Source of the DNA: Nymphaea colorata
Taxonomy: Eukaryota; Streptophyta; Magnoliopsida; Nymphaeales; Nymphaeaceae
DNA: 60,000 bases
Direction: 5' to 3'
Assembly (NCBI RefSeq): GCF_008831285.2
Contig: NC_045150.1
Location: 6,834,001-6,894,000, forward strand
Shown here: positions 25,538 to 37,628 of the stretch, piece by piece
How the letters are laid out: every line of letters starts with the position of its first letter
How positions within the stretch are numbered: position 1 is the stretch's first letter
The notes under the pieces: generated by a model
What the model was told of the DNA's origin: nothing
The model's input: the letters and a program-made list of their open reading frames with translations, nothing else
Databases searched by the model: none
Position numbers and translations under genes: made by a program

Positions 25538-26178
25538 TTCACATATTTAGATCCAAATTAGAATTAAAAAAGTAAATGGAAAGAGAATCTAATACCAGAT
25601 CCAAATCTGATTCTCAAATTCACAATTTGAATTCAGTGTGAATCTAACTTTTAAATTCACAACCAAATCTAAGTCTGGAACCCGAACCCTAAAATGATGG
25701 AACCGACTGTTAAAATGCACGAGTGTTGGGCACACGAAAGTTTAACTGCGACATATCCTATGAGACGTCAACTTAAAGGTGAATTAGAACCCAATAGTAT
25801 CTAAATCCAAATCCAATCTAATCCCTTAATTAGACGTTCATAGTTAACAAAAGATCCATGGTAAAATCCATGATTCATCAAAATAAAGAACTTAGGTTAG
25901 ATCTAATTTCCTCATTTAAGGTCCTTATTTTATTTTTTCACATTTATAAAAGGTCATAATTATCCAGACTGATTGTTTTTCACTTTGGATCTACGTTTAC
26001 AACCATCAACTACACATCAGTTTTTGATAAATCTCAAACTCGACAAAAAAAAAAAAAGAAGTTGAAAATTTTCCCCAAACCTGGCAATGAAATTTGGGTT
26101 GAAATCTGAGATCCATTTTCCCCCCCAATTATGGAAGTTCAAGTTGATGTCAAATTGAATTTTCCTTCCTATCCTTAA

Positions 26179-26997
26179 GGCCACGTTTGATGGCTTGGAT
26201 TTTTTCAGAGGGAAGATTTTTTCAAGGGAAAAATTCCAGGGTAAGTTTACCTAAGGTAAAGTTTCCTGTTTCTATTTTCAGGCCATGTTTGATGGCTTGG
26301 AAATCTTTTTGGAGGTAAAAAATTGAGTGTTCGTCGTCTTGGTGAGGGGAGAAGGTGAAGCCGGACATCCCTCATCTGGAGAAGGGGATATCCATGCCGG
26401 CGCAGGGATTCAATGTCGAGGACTCGATTAGGGCATCTTTGATACGCCCAAATTACACTGATGAAGATAAGGATAATCATGTTAACAATCAAAATCATGT
26501 TTTGACGCCCACCACACCAATGGAGTTTTATGGGGAACGCAGAACCGCCCCTTCTCTTGTTCAATCAGCAGGGAGGCAGGTTGGGGCAAGATGGACGGAG
26601 ATAGAGAGAGACAAGGAGCAAGAGGGAATGGGAGGTAGAGAGAGAGAGAGCAAAAGAGGGTTCACATTTCATACTTGAACAAGAGAGTGAAGGAGACGCT
26701 GCCGTGAGCTCAACCAAACTCGGTCGAGGCAGGAAGAGGTGGTGGCGACAGAAGAGGAAGAGGCGGTGGTGACAGAGAAGAGACAGGACACGAAGAATGA
26801 AGGTAACGGGCAAAAAAAAAATCCTTGGAAAAAAGTCGGACCCCTCGGGGTCCGACTTTTTTCCAGGGGAAACTTACCCCGATCGAGCCTTTTTTGCGTG
26901 GATTTTTTTTCTCCGTTTGATGACACCGGTTGAAGCCGTACGAAATTGAAAAAAACCACCCAATCTACAGTATTTTTCTTGGCTATCAAACGTGGCC
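26179..26997. mobile_element. PIF/Harbinger-like element with internal hairpin and protein-like insert, 819 bp
   Basis: The terminal inverted repeat is GGCCACGTTTGATGGC at the left and GCTATCAAACGTGGCC at the right (one mismatch over 16), flanked by TAA on both sides (26176-26178, 26998-27000). The left terminus is partly repeated about 100 bp inward at 26281. The interior has an open plus-strand frame over 26355-26678 whose first 70 residues look protein-like (PHLEKGISMPAQGFNVED) but match no family I can name, then a GA-rich stretch and a 40-bp palindrome. No transposase is visible, so it would be non-autonomous. It may have captured host sequence. Confidence 0.75.
26826..26865. repeat. 40-bp near-perfect palindrome
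   Basis: The arms TGGAAAAAAGTCGGACCCC and its reverse complement are perfect over 19 bp, separated by two bases. It sits in the right part of the 26179-26997 element. It could form a stable hairpin in DNA or RNA. Confidence 0.9.
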
Positions 26998-27255
26998 TAA
27001 CAGTCTTCGGGTCTCAGTCAAATCCAAGAACCTCAAGTGCCACGTGACACATCTAGAAGGTCACGAGCAGGGACGGAGGCAGAGGTCGTCGGCATCCATC
27101 TCTTTCAGTTTTTTGCAAATTTAAAATTTTACCTATAAATTTTAGTTTAACTGATATAAAAAGTTTTGAAAATTATATTTCGGTCCATGTAAGTGTATCT
27201 ATAAAATGAATAGGATTCGGATGGACCAATTTTGATAATAACAAAATTAGTGAGG

Positions 27256-27530
27256 TAAAACTGGGCATTGGGCCGGGTCGCAGTCGGGTACCCGGCCCGA
27301 CTCGTTATCGGGCCCAGTAATTCATTTTTTAATTTTTTTGTTAATTTATATACATATGTGTTTATAATATTTTATTATAATTAATTATATTTGTATATTA
27401 TTTTATATTAAAAATATATTTTTAAAATTAATCAGGTTGGGTCTGGGCCTGACTCGGGCTCAAGTTTTTTAAGTCAAGCTGAGCCCAAGCCCAGTTTTTG
27501 CATGTCAGGTCCGCCTAATACCTAGACTCA
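27256..27530. mobile_element. Family B hAT-like element, degenerate copy
   Basis: The left cap has CTGGGCATTGGGCCGGGT and GTACCCGGCCCGACTCG, followed by an AT-rich core and a right cap with GGGTCTGGGCCTGACTCGGG. The AT core (TATTATAATTAATTATATTT) is shared with 30815-31060. No clean duplication was found at the ends, so coordinates are approximate. Confidence 0.6.
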
Positions 27531-30500
27531 TGTAAAACCGAAACACATCAATTGTTGGTGTGAAACAACACTGCTTATAAAATAATTCATTGGAAATAGT
27601 GTAACTATTTGATTTAAAAGAATCGAATCACATAATTGAGTGGTTAGCTGGTACTCTTATGTTAAACACGCGTCTTGTGTTTTAAAAAAATGCACTTAAA
27701 AGCATGAGGAGTCAAACACGGAGAAGAGGAAGGAAGGTATGACTATGACTGGTTCAATATTAGTGGATATGTATCCAGATCACCTTGACGTGCTCTACAC
27801 TAAATGGGGACCCAACGTAAACATCTCGTCACTAAATTCGAATTGTTTTAAATTAATGAGGTGGTACCAATCTGCCTACCTTCATCTTACTGGATTTTTT
27901 TTTACGAAAAAATTATGCATAAGAGTTCAACATTTGAAAAATTGCTTAGACTATTTGCATTAAATTGTTTTTTTGTTATATTTTCCCGATTTTGTCACTT
28001 TACCTTTTGTTTCTCTTACCAATAAGGCTGCACTTCTGGGCATCTCTCTGTAGTCAATTAATCTATCGAATCGAATTACTTTTTTCTTTCTAAATTTTTT
28101 ATTTAAAGGTCAAACTGTATTTTCAAAATAAAGGTAAAAAACAATTCTTTCTAAATTTTTATTTCAGCTGCATGTTATTTTTTAAATTACATATTATTAT
28201 TATTATTATTGAAAATCTCTGCCGGCCCTCTTTGACTCTGCCCCTGAAAGAAACAAAAGCCAGTGTCCTGTGTCCTTGCAACACGGCAGATTGGATGTAT
28301 CAACAAATTGAACATAGACTCTCTTTTACGCCAATGTGGACGCCTGTCCATGTCCATCGATGCCCAGTTATAGACATCTGAAGCTTCCTGTTTTTGGCAA
28401 ATCCAACGTCATAGATGAGTAAGGACATTCAAATGATCAATATTTTTAGAATCGCCGTTTGATTTTTTTTTTTATCTATTATATAATTTGAATTATGCAT
28501 CTGTTCTGAATTTTGTTTTTTTATACAGATATATATGGGCATTTTGCATTCATTCCGAATTAAGCATCTGTTCTGAATTTTGTTTTTTTATACAGATATA
28601 TATATATATATATATAACACCACCTACTATTATGGAAAGTTGAGCGCTGTCTTTTTTTTCCTACACATTGACATAGCGATACGAAAGTTAATAACGTCAA
28701 GTGTTTGCAATCTACATAGCGTGCTAGATTTCCATGACAAATCAACCAATCTATTTGCAAATATTTTGTATTAAAAAAGCAAGTCAGGAGCAAACAGAGA
28801 ACCTCCCTTTGCAATGTCTTGTAGCTTATTCATACCTTCTGTTTTGCTGATGTTCTAGGCATTCCTCTACTGTAACTTATTTTGAATACTTTGCATAAAA
28901 GAGGTGGCCCTCATGAAATGTGATCTTTCTAGGAAATGTTTCTTCTAATTTACATTAATTGTTCATCAGAACTTTGTATCGTGATTTTAGTGGATGCTGG
29001 TGAATCTGGTCTCAAAAAATTACTGTGGAGTCAAAGACCGTTGTTCGTTCAAGGGATCTACTCTCTCTTTTCCTCCTTCTTGTAGTAATAAACGATTTTA
29101 TTATGCCACATCAACTCAAAAGCTGACCAGCAGACTTCTTTGTCGAGTTCATGAGAGGCGAGGTTACCCTCTTTTTCCTTGTTCTTGAGGTTCAGGGTTG
29201 CTTCGAGACATAGGTAGTCATCACTATACCCTACAATTTAATCGAGTGTTCGCAACCATCATTTTCACTTTAGAAAAGCAACATCTGCTAGAATTGAAAC
29301 TTGATAAATGGAAACTCAAGCTTCCATAGCCAATGACGCTAGAAAGGACGTGATTGGTGAGGCATAACTAAGCGGCCATTGAACTAGACAGCAACTTTGG
29401 ATGATGCAAAGCTTGTCAACCACGTAGAGGAGGTTGACAGACCCATCTTTCAAACAGTCGTGAAAGAGAGAGAAACCAAGGCAGGAGAGTGGCAATTCCT
29501 TGACTGGTAGCAGAGGGTGGTTGAAGGGAAAATACTGATGGGAACAATGGCGGACTTGTCGGAGGTGGGATCAAGCTGCCTTCAGTGAGCAAAGAAGTCA
29601 CTGAGAGAGTGTCGAATGAGAATCACCTCAACCAAGTCCCCATCAATCATATAACTCTGCATGACATAATCAGTAGAGGAAAGAAGTGTATCGTTCAAGA
29701 CTTCAAGTATAGCTGGTCATATTGGGGGTCGTGCTGACGACACATTATGTCATTACCAAGCCTTGACTGCAGCCAACTTCCTTTGCCACAATTATGGTTG
29801 TAGCTTTTGTGTAACCAAAACATGTTATTTTTTAAAAAAGCAAAACAAAAAAAAGTGAGAAAATGAATTTCCATTTAAAACTTAAACATTTATTTTTTGA
29901 AAAAAGTGTGAAAAACGAAAAAACTCATTTTTTTCGTTTTTTTATAATTTTTTTATTTTTTCAATGTCAAACAGGTTTTCTTTTTATTTTCTATTTTTTA
30001 TTTGTTGCAAATCTACCTATCTTTTGATATTTGTGTTATTATTTTCTCACTTATTTTATTTTCCCTTATTTTTAGTTTTTTTTTTTAATTTTTTAAATAC
30101 CATTTTGTTTTTCATTTTTTCTTGTATTTTTAAAGTTTGAGTATTATACTAAAAAAAAAAACTTGCCGTTTAAAATTCTGAGAAGTTATTTGTGATTATG
30201 AGGGTAACATTTTGTTCTTGGGACACATTATACATGTTGATCTACAAAGGGGGAGTCGCCCCCTACTCATTGCCTTTGGAGATCAATTTTGCAAAACTCA
30301 TCCTGGATCTTCAAGGGTGTTAAAGTGGAGTTGGCTCAATGAGAGTCGAAACATCATATTTTTTCATATTCTTAATCGTAGAACTGATTTGAATTGCTAA
30401 TCTCCACATCGCTTCAACTTGTGCATCAATAACCATCTGTTTTGTAGAACAAAAAGTTTAACACCCCAAAGATTTAAAGGGTCAGTTGTGCCAAGCCAGT

Positions 30501-30804
30501 TCCCCTATTAGAGAAGCTGTTATGAGTAAGGATGCAATTTTTTTTTTTGATTTTCTTAAGTCTAGGGCTGATTGGAATGGCTGCCCTACCAACACGGCTG
30601 AATAAATTTGTGTGCGTTTTTTTTTTTAATTGTTATGAGGTTAAAATATAATGTCTGAAATTTTATTTTCAATTTCTCGGGGACACCCACAAAACCATTT
30701 CCTCTGCCCTTGACTAGGGCCAAATTATAATTTTTGAACATTTTAAAATGATTGCTAAATTAATTTATCACATATAGCATAAAGTTGGGTGCATTGGAGC
30801 TAAC
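27531..30804. other. Intergenic AT-rich region, no gene recognised
   Basis: It contains a tandem duplication at about 28490-28605 with a period of 67 bases (core CTGTTCTGAATTTTG), extended by a TA run. Long T- and A-tracts occupy 29820-30170. Short open frames show no recognisable protein. Confidence 0.45.
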
Positions 30805-30814
30805 TTACGGCTGG

Positions 30815-31060
30815 GCGTTGGGTTGGGTACCCAGCTCGACTCAGTCCTTGGCTTGGACTCAAAAAAGAGACACCGAACTGGCCCTATAAGTTATCGGGCC
30901 CACTTGGGTGGGCTTGATTAAGCCTGGTTTGACTCTTTAAAAAATTTTTAGTACATATTTTATTGATATATATATATATATAATTATAATATTTTTACAA
31001 TTAATTATATTTATATATTATTTTATATTAATTATATATATTGACTTAAATTTACTTTGA
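30815..31060. mobile_element. Truncated family B element
   Basis: The left cap ACGGCTGGGCGTTGGGTTGG leads into GTACCCAGCTCGACTC and then the AT-rich core typical of this family. The GC-rich right cap is absent, so the copy looks truncated or decayed. Confidence 0.5.
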
Positions 31061-32024
31061 TATTGATTTGACCAACGTCATCCAAGAAATGCATGATAAA
31101 TATGTTTCTATAAAAGGTAGCTTACTTTTGCATGGGGGATATTGGAAGGAAAAACATGTTTCTCAATAGAAATTGAGTGGGATCTTAATATTAGACAGCT
31201 GAAGCAACATTTCATTTCAAGATGTGGAGAAAAAAAAATGGTTGCATGTTATTGGGTCATCTTATCATTGAGAGAAGAAAGACAAAACTCTTACTTAATT
31301 CTTTGTCCTTTCAAGATGCAAAATTTGTTTTTGGTGTTTCGGGTGCAACACCTATAGTGCTTCAATTTGCACATCAATAAGTACCTTAACGCTTTGAGAA
31401 TTCAAATGAGAACTAGCGATTCCACCAACCCTCCACTCCCTTCTCCGTCGAACTGTTGCACCAACCCCCTTAGGACCATGCAATTCCATGTTACTGATAA
31501 TCTATAAACCATAAATATACCAAAATATTGGTTTAAATCCGAGATATCTTTGCTTGAAAGATCCACAAAGATTAACAGCAAATCCTACGAATTAATACGT
31601 ACAACCGGATCTTGTTTTAAAGATCCATAAACCAGGAAAGATTAATCCATACTGGATCTGATCGGGTCTCACAAATTCAAACAAATTTGCACAGAACCAC
31701 GTCTAATCCTGCACTATGTCGACAGGGAGCTAAGCGTATTTATGCAACACTATAATCTTCTCTACCTACTAACAAAATCTTTCCCACTTGTGCTGCCATC
31801 ACGTGCCGGAGTACGGGATTTGCACAGAATCGAGAGAAGGCACATGCCGGCACAAAAAAAGATTGGACCCGACAGTTCTGATCTAAATGCGTGTTAAGCG
31901 CCGGACATATCAGAATCTCCAACAGATATTTCCCGATTAATAAAGCCACTGAATCGATATCCGCCACTGAATCGCCGGACACTTCTTTTTCCCTTTTAAT
32001 TCGTGCACCTGCCATTTTTGTTTT
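31061..32024. other. Intergenic region, no gene recognised
   Basis: An open frame on the minus strand (32015-31740, MAGARIKREKEVSGD) has no recognisable domain and ends beside the family A insertion. It was not called as a gene. Confidence 0.4.
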
Positions 32025-32032
32025 GTGCTGAA

Positions 32033-32511
32033 CATGGCTTGGCTTGTTGAAAAAACTCGGTTTGTGATGACTTGTTTATAGACAGCGTTTGAACTTATAT
32101 AGATACTTGAGACAATAAACAAGTCGAGTAAGTTTCAGAAACTTTACTCGTTTATACTCGCAAAACCGACACTTTGTGTAATATTTGCCAAAACTGGATT
32201 ACCGAATCACTAGTTTTAATTTTTGGGACAAAAACAAATTTTCACAAGTTGCACGAGTTAAACGTTTGCACGAGTTAAATGAGTTAATGCTTACATGAAT
32301 TAACGCCCAAACCACTTAAGTGGGTTAAGCAAGTCGAGTTGGAGCTCGATTTTGTGTAGTCGAGTTGAACTCGAGCTTGCTATAAAGAGTTCGACTCGAG
32401 TTTCAACTGAGGTCAACTCGAATTTCAGCCGATCTCGATCTCGAGTTTTTTTAGCCGATTTGAGTTTGAGCTAGCCAAGCTCGGGCTATACTCGGCTCAT
32501 GTGCAGCATTA
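32033..32511. mobile_element. Non-autonomous hAT-like element (family A), 479 bp
   Basis: Perfect 8-bp duplication GTGCTGAA at 32025-32032 and 32512-32519. The right end ATGTGCAGCATTA corresponds to the TGCAGCCTTA end of the 12332-12930 copy. The interior, read on the minus strand, matches that copy over a long stretch (CAACTTGTGAAAATTTGTTT, GGGCGTTAA, AACTCATTTAAC). The two elements are therefore the same family in opposite orientation. Non-coding. Confidence 0.87.
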
Positions 32512-34100
32512 GTGCTGAACCAATGTGTAAATAGTGCATAGACATCGAAGCACTACAAAGCAGCCCTAGATCTTTGGGATGTGAGAAAAAATAAATTAGC
32601 CTCTTCCTCACCCAAAAGGCTACTAGACCCAAACAACAAAACTTGGTTTTCTTTACCCTTCTTTGAAGAAATTGCTCGCGAGGTTTGAGGTTTGAACCTG
32701 GCTGCTTACCTAGGAGCCGCATTCTATACATGCTCTGGCCGACCCCTTTGAGTCAGATAAGTTTTACTTTACCCGTAAACCATCTCTCCAAGAATTTGAT
32801 CAAAATGTACCATAAGAGCCTGCACTGGCATTCCAATCAAACACAAACAAAATTCTTGGTCTCTTCAGATTTAACAGGCTATGTATCTGTCTCCACCCCC
32901 TTCATCAAGAATGTCTCTTTAAATTGAATCGAGAGACTATTTTCACTTGGGAAAAAAAGTTCCTTTTTTCCTTTGGGAAACAAAAGTAGTGCTCGGGTTA
33001 GGCATAGGTGGACTTAGATATACAGTAAATGATTTACAACTGTGACCATAGATGACCTTTGTAGTGACACTCTTTGTGTCCCGCGCCACTGAACCCCATA
33101 AATCTTGCAGCACATCAAAATCAAGATTTCAATTAGGATGCTGATCCTTACAAAACCTCTTCCATTCAATATGCATTTTACCTCTTCCAATGCTTTTAGG
33201 TTGGAGAATGTCCTTTTATGTAGAACGGGGAGTGGAGACAGGTGTGGGCAATTGCATGCATGAACCTAGCTTTTTATTTTGTATTGATATTTGTAAGTAA
33301 TTTTTCTCATTTACATATTGGTGCTTCTTAAAACTTTAAAAAATTTTATATTTAATGACCCTTAGCTAGAATTTTCTGGCTCCACCCCTCGTAAAAACAC
33401 ATATTTTTGGGGGTAAGATTTCCTACCGTCAAGGATATCAATTCAAAACAACTACCAGCCAAGGACAACTGAAGAAAACTGGAACATTGTGCTTCATATC
33501 TAGACTGTGTAACTGTAACTGGACTTCTTGTTCTAAATATATTTATTTTATGCAAAATATGTTTTCTATATAATCAAATTCGCAACACCTCATAGTGTAC
33601 AAGTGAGGTTATCGATTTTTTTTTAAATTCCCTGTCGACTTAACATGGTATGAGAGCTTTTGGTTTTAACCAGCTTCGATTTCTTGAATCTACCTCCCAT
33701 GTTGTTCAATGTAGCTTTGTTTCTGTCTAGCTTAACAAAATAAATGTTATATATTGTGGACGCAGTCGGATGGAATTTGTTATGCTCTAGCAATATCAGA
33801 ATGAAGACCTCGTCTCTGTTCATGGTAACCAGGGAAAACAGTCCGCAGGAAATTGTTCCTGCATCTGCAACTTGTCGTCGTGTACTACGGTAACAGTGCA
33901 TGCAACAACGACGTTGCATGGAAAATCCATTCAATTTTTTGTTAATATGAAAATATTATTCAACTGAAAAATGATTAATTTAGTGTATGCTTCTCATCGA
34001 AACATTCCTAAGTTTTTATGCCATTAATTAGCACATGTGACTTCTATATAATGTGTTGTCTAATGCTTTGGAGCTTTATTCATTTATGATAATTTTGATT

Positions 34101-34105
<5 letters not shown>

Positions 34106-34174
<69 letters not shown>
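34106..34174. repeat. (TA)n microsatellite, 69 bp
   Basis: Uninterrupted alternating T and A. One of the longest simple repeats in the window and likely polymorphic in length. Confidence 0.95.
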
Positions 34175-34176
<2 letters not shown>

Positions 34177-35287
34177 ACAGTGAAAATTAAGGTGGGCAAA
34201 TAGATAAAAGCTATGTTGACTTTTTAAGAATCCAAAATATAGTTCGAAGAGATAATTGGTTTGGGTGAGCAAGAGGTTAATCCCACTTCGAATCCCCTCT
34301 TTCTTCCCTTCATTTTCTTAGGATTCAAGGCTATGTTGGTACCTTAAGGTAAGTACTCCATCTATCCACTATTTGCATATCGATGTCATTCTTTTTACAA
34401 TACATATGATTGACGCCATGGAAGTTCGAAATAGAAATTGACTGCCTACCAGCCCTTGCTGCCTCTTCAACCCGTCCCCAACTCCTCGAGAAGAGATGAA
34501 GGAGAGAGATAAATGGTTTACTCTCTCTCTCATGCCTCTAAAAACGGCTTGACTTTTACTTTTGTGACATAAGAGGGTTTGGTGTGTGCATATATTACAC
34601 TACTTATTACTTAATTCAGTTGGCTAGTTCTATGGATGAACGGTTATTTTTTACTTTGTATAGTTAAAAAACTGTCACAAAAATGCATTCCGTGGCTAAA
34701 AATCGTGGTCATCATTGCAAGGTAGCCACGAACGTAGCTAGCTAAGGATACTCAACATAGTCTCCTTCTGTGCTTCAAGAAAAAGCTTAGCCCATGTGGT
34801 TGAAAGTTGAATGTCACGTAAAGGTAAGTGGCAAATACGCTACACATCTTCAATGATTTGTTCTTAAAGCTTAAAGCTAATATGAAATATTACAGTCAGC
34901 GTTGAGTACCATGCTTTGCGTCTTCTCATAGCAAATATCGGGGTAAGCAACTCCGTGCACGAAGCACACTTTCTCCTATTACGGATCGACTTGAATGAAT
35001 TTGCTTGGTATCTAATCGAGTATTAGAGTTTTGAAATTAAAAAAAATATATTAGAGTTAAACGAGTCTAATCGAGTTTAATCAATTCGAGTTCTCGACTT
35101 GTTTTACAAACGCGAGTTATCAATTAAGCTCAAACTCGATTCATTTAACTTACAAGAGCTCGAGTTGAATTTAACCCAACAATTTGGAGGGCTCATTAGC
35201 ATCCTTGTCTCGAAGCTCTTCTAGCTTGTGAAGAGCGTGCACCCACCAGTTGCCTAGCCTTAGTGGCCTGCACCACTAGGTCGCACG

Positions 35288-35474
35288 CAGGGGCGGAGGG
35301 AAGGAGGGGGCCTGTAGGGGCCTTGACCCCTCTTAGATTTTAAAAATTTATATGTAAATCTAAAAGAAATTAGTTTAATATATGTAAAAAATTTGAAAAA
35401 TTTTATTTTGGTCCCCATTAAAATTTTGAAACTATAGTTCGGCCGCGCCAAAAAAATTCCTGGCTCCACTCCTA
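35288..35474. mobile_element. Family D short element, 187 bp
   Basis: The left end CAGGGGCGGAGGGAAGG and right end CCTGGCTCCACTCCTA are imperfect inverted repeats. The interior contains the family words TTCGGCCGCGCC and AAAATTTTGAAACT. The flanks GTCGCACG and ACCACACA differ only by transitions at four of eight sites, possibly an aged duplication. Confidence 0.55.
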
Positions 35475-35980
35475 ACCACACACGTTCGGTACTAGAGGAG
35501 TTAAATGTTTCTCATTGAAAGTAGGAGCCTATGAAGATCATATTTTCTAATATTCATACTAATTTTAGTCCTAATCCTTTTTTGCTATTGTTTAAATTAG
35601 CATAGAAGACATGAATATATGCCTATATTTTCAGAAATTACGGTCTTATGTATGATTGAGACACTAATTGATTCTCATATCCTAGAGGAACTTAATTAGA
35701 CAATTTACGGCCCTAATTTCTCTTTTAAAACGTTCATGCTTCTCGGATCCAGATAAGTGCCATAGGAAGGCTCAATTTGATTACATAGTCTGCCAATCTG
35801 AACAAAGAAAAGTTTCACTAAGAAGGTTCACATGAGCTTCAAGTCACAAAAGGCTCTTCAAGTCACAATTTGTCTTTAGGGCACGTTTGCTAACCCTGGA
35901 TTATATTGTAGACAGGGAATCCAAATTCAAAAATTAGAATTTGGTTCCGGATTCATCAAACAGGGGATGGATTATGCATC

Positions 35981-36219
35981 CCATTCTGAAAATCCCAGCA
36001 TTGAAAATCTGCCGGTCAGGACATTAAGTGGGGGAACTAGTTGTTCCCATCAACTTCTTCCCATTCCATCAAACAGGGAAAGTATTACCTGGACTGAAAA
36101 TCCTATTTCATCACACATCACAGAAATCTGCCTGTTAGGGCATTTAGAAGGAGCTCAAGCAACAGTTGTTCCCATCAACTTCCTCTCATTCCATCAAACA
36201 AGGGAAAGTATTACCTGGA
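35981..36219. repeat. Tandem duplication, about 120-bp unit
   Basis: Two adjacent copies share CTGAAAATC, GTTGTTCCCATCAACTTC and GGGAAAGTATTACCTGGA in the same order (about 35981-36095 and 36096-36219). The copies differ by small insertions. Non-coding. Confidence 0.7.
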
Positions 36220-36782
36220 TATAAAAATCCCCCTTCCACCACACATCTAAGAAAAATAGAATGGGGAACAAAGTTCTCATTCCAGCTATACCTGGAAGTT
36301 AGCATTCAACCAAGCCAAAAGGTAATTAGGTCAAAGAAAAAAGAAGTAAGCGATGATCCGAATCCAACCATATTCCATCGACACACAAAAAACGAACTAC
36401 AGTGACAGACATCAGAACAAATTAAAGGAAAACAAACAAAAAACCTTTCTTTAAGGCTATATATAATCAGTTTGTAGTATATAAGATGTATTTCCATGGC
36501 CGTTGAAAAAAACCAGACCAAGCATGTCAAGATCTGGCAAAAAGAAGCTGGATCAACGTCCTTCCAAGAGCAGCCATGGGAGCTGGGTGATGAAGGAAAC
36601 TCGATGATCCTGGGCAACAAAAAGAAGGTTGAAGATGAACTCCAACCAAAAGGCCAGGTCTCACAATTAGCTAGCTAGTAGGGAGTCGCCCGTATGAGCA
36701 CTCCGTCGACGTCTTCCTGATCATTAATTACATGGTAACATCTAGGAAGTGAAACTCAAGCACCAGCATGCGATGGTTAAGC

Positions 36783-36935
36783 TCAGGCGTCGTCTCCCTG
36801 GATGTACCAGCAGAGCAGCATGGTAGCGCACCTTCGAAGAATGTAGAGGCGGGCTCGCTGTTCCTTGACCAGCCTGCTGCACCTCTTGGCGAAGCAGTTG
36901 CCCTTCGTCGAGTACTTGATGTCGGAGGCGGCCAT
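36783..36935 (-). CDS. DVL/RTFL family small polypeptide (DEVIL/ROTUNDIFOLIA-like)
   Basis: A complete 50-codon frame, ATG at 36935 and TGA ending at 36783. The peptide starts MAASDIKYSTKGNCFAKRC and continues SRLVKEQRARLYILRRCATM, LLCWYIQGDDA. The C-terminal block, with (C)SxLVKEQRARLYIxRRCxxMLxCW, is the RTF domain that defines the DVL/RTFL family. In Arabidopsis, overexpression of members of this family alters leaf, fruit and inflorescence shape by limiting cell proliferation; the peptides act at the plasma membrane. The hydrophobic LYILRR...MLLCW run fits membrane association. The N-terminal part is short, as in the smallest members. The leader is GA-rich, and a TATA-like TATATATAAT lies on the minus strand near 37138-37129, about 200 bp upstream of the ATG. 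The domain match makes this a real gene despite its size. Confidence 0.92.
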   Translation of the reverse strand: MAASDIKYSTKGNCFAKRCSRLVKEQRARLYILRRCATMLLCWYIQGDDA

Positions 36936-37127
36936 TTTTTTTTTTCTGATCTTTTGAGACGGTTGGCAGCTACCTAGAAGCAGGCCCCGCTGTGGAGTAA
37001 CAGAACTGGGTAGGCCAAGAACCCTCTTTCTTTCTCTCTGTGATGAGAAAGATGAAAGAAAGGAGAGGAAAAAAAAGGCGGAAGGAAGAGGTGAAGAGCT
37101 TCACGATTGGATGGGGGATGATGAGGT

Positions 37128-37139
37128 ATTATATATATA
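37128..37139 (-). promoter_or_regulatory. Candidate TATA box of the DVL/RTFL gene
   Basis: CTATATATATAA on the minus strand, about 195-205 bp upstream of the start codon. This leaves room for a leader containing the GA-rich stretch at 37030-37100. Assigned by position only. Confidence 0.45.
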
Positions 37140-37570
37140 GACACTAATTTAATTAGATCATGCTTTGGTTTAACTCATTTTTGAAAAAAGAAAGAATTGA
37201 TCTTTCTACTATCAAAGTTTTGATGTTATATGAGTTCATTTTATATTATTTAAAAAAACATTATCAAGAAAGAAAACCATTAACTTAATTACATGTTTCT
37301 CACCAAAATATGTATATGTTGGCATATCCCATATACAAAAACGAGATCTTTTAAATTCTTCTAAAAAGATGGCTTTAAACAAAATAAGAACGTTTGTGAA
37401 TACTAATTAACGTAAAATATGTCTTAAGTCAAGTTGGTTTTAAGGACACTTATTTCTACTGTCAAAAGTTTGGTATCAAAAGAGCCGTTTATTTTTTCAT
37501 TGCCAAAAAAACCTATTAAACTAAAAAAAAAACTAATTTAGTGCATGATTCTTACTAAAATATTATTAAG

Positions 37571-37574
<4 letters not shown>

Positions 37575-37611
<37 letters not shown>

Positions 37612-37628
37612 AGAGAGAGAGAGAGAGG
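37575..37628. repeat. Compound (TA)n(GA)n microsatellite
   Basis: An alternating TA tract passes directly into GA dinucleotides. The same type of junction is seen near 40873-40933. Confidence 0.93.

Larger units (their letters stand above)
32520..36782. other. Intergenic repeats, no gene recognised
   Basis: A family-D-like remnant lies at about 33228-33392 (GGTGTGGGCAATTGCATGC ... TTCTGGCTCCACCCCTCG). A 69-bp (TA)n tract is at 34106-34174. A CTCGAG-rich remnant is at 34990-35175. A family D copy is at 35288-35474. A tandem duplication of roughly 120 bp is at 35981-36219. The last part before 36783 is the presumed 3' region of the DVL/RTFL gene. No other gene was recognised. Confidence 0.5.

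Noticed and set aside
29416-29601. Minus-strand Pro/Ser-rich frame
   Set aside because: Short, compositionally biased and without domain support.
31740-32015. Minus-strand frame of 91 codons starting MAGARIKRE
   Set aside because: No family match and no codon pattern; it ends next to a transposon insertion.
32690-32720. tRNA-like T-loop words (GGTTCAAACC type), also near 34280 and 43170
   Set aside because: No surrounding cloverleaf with acceptor, D and anticodon arms could be found.
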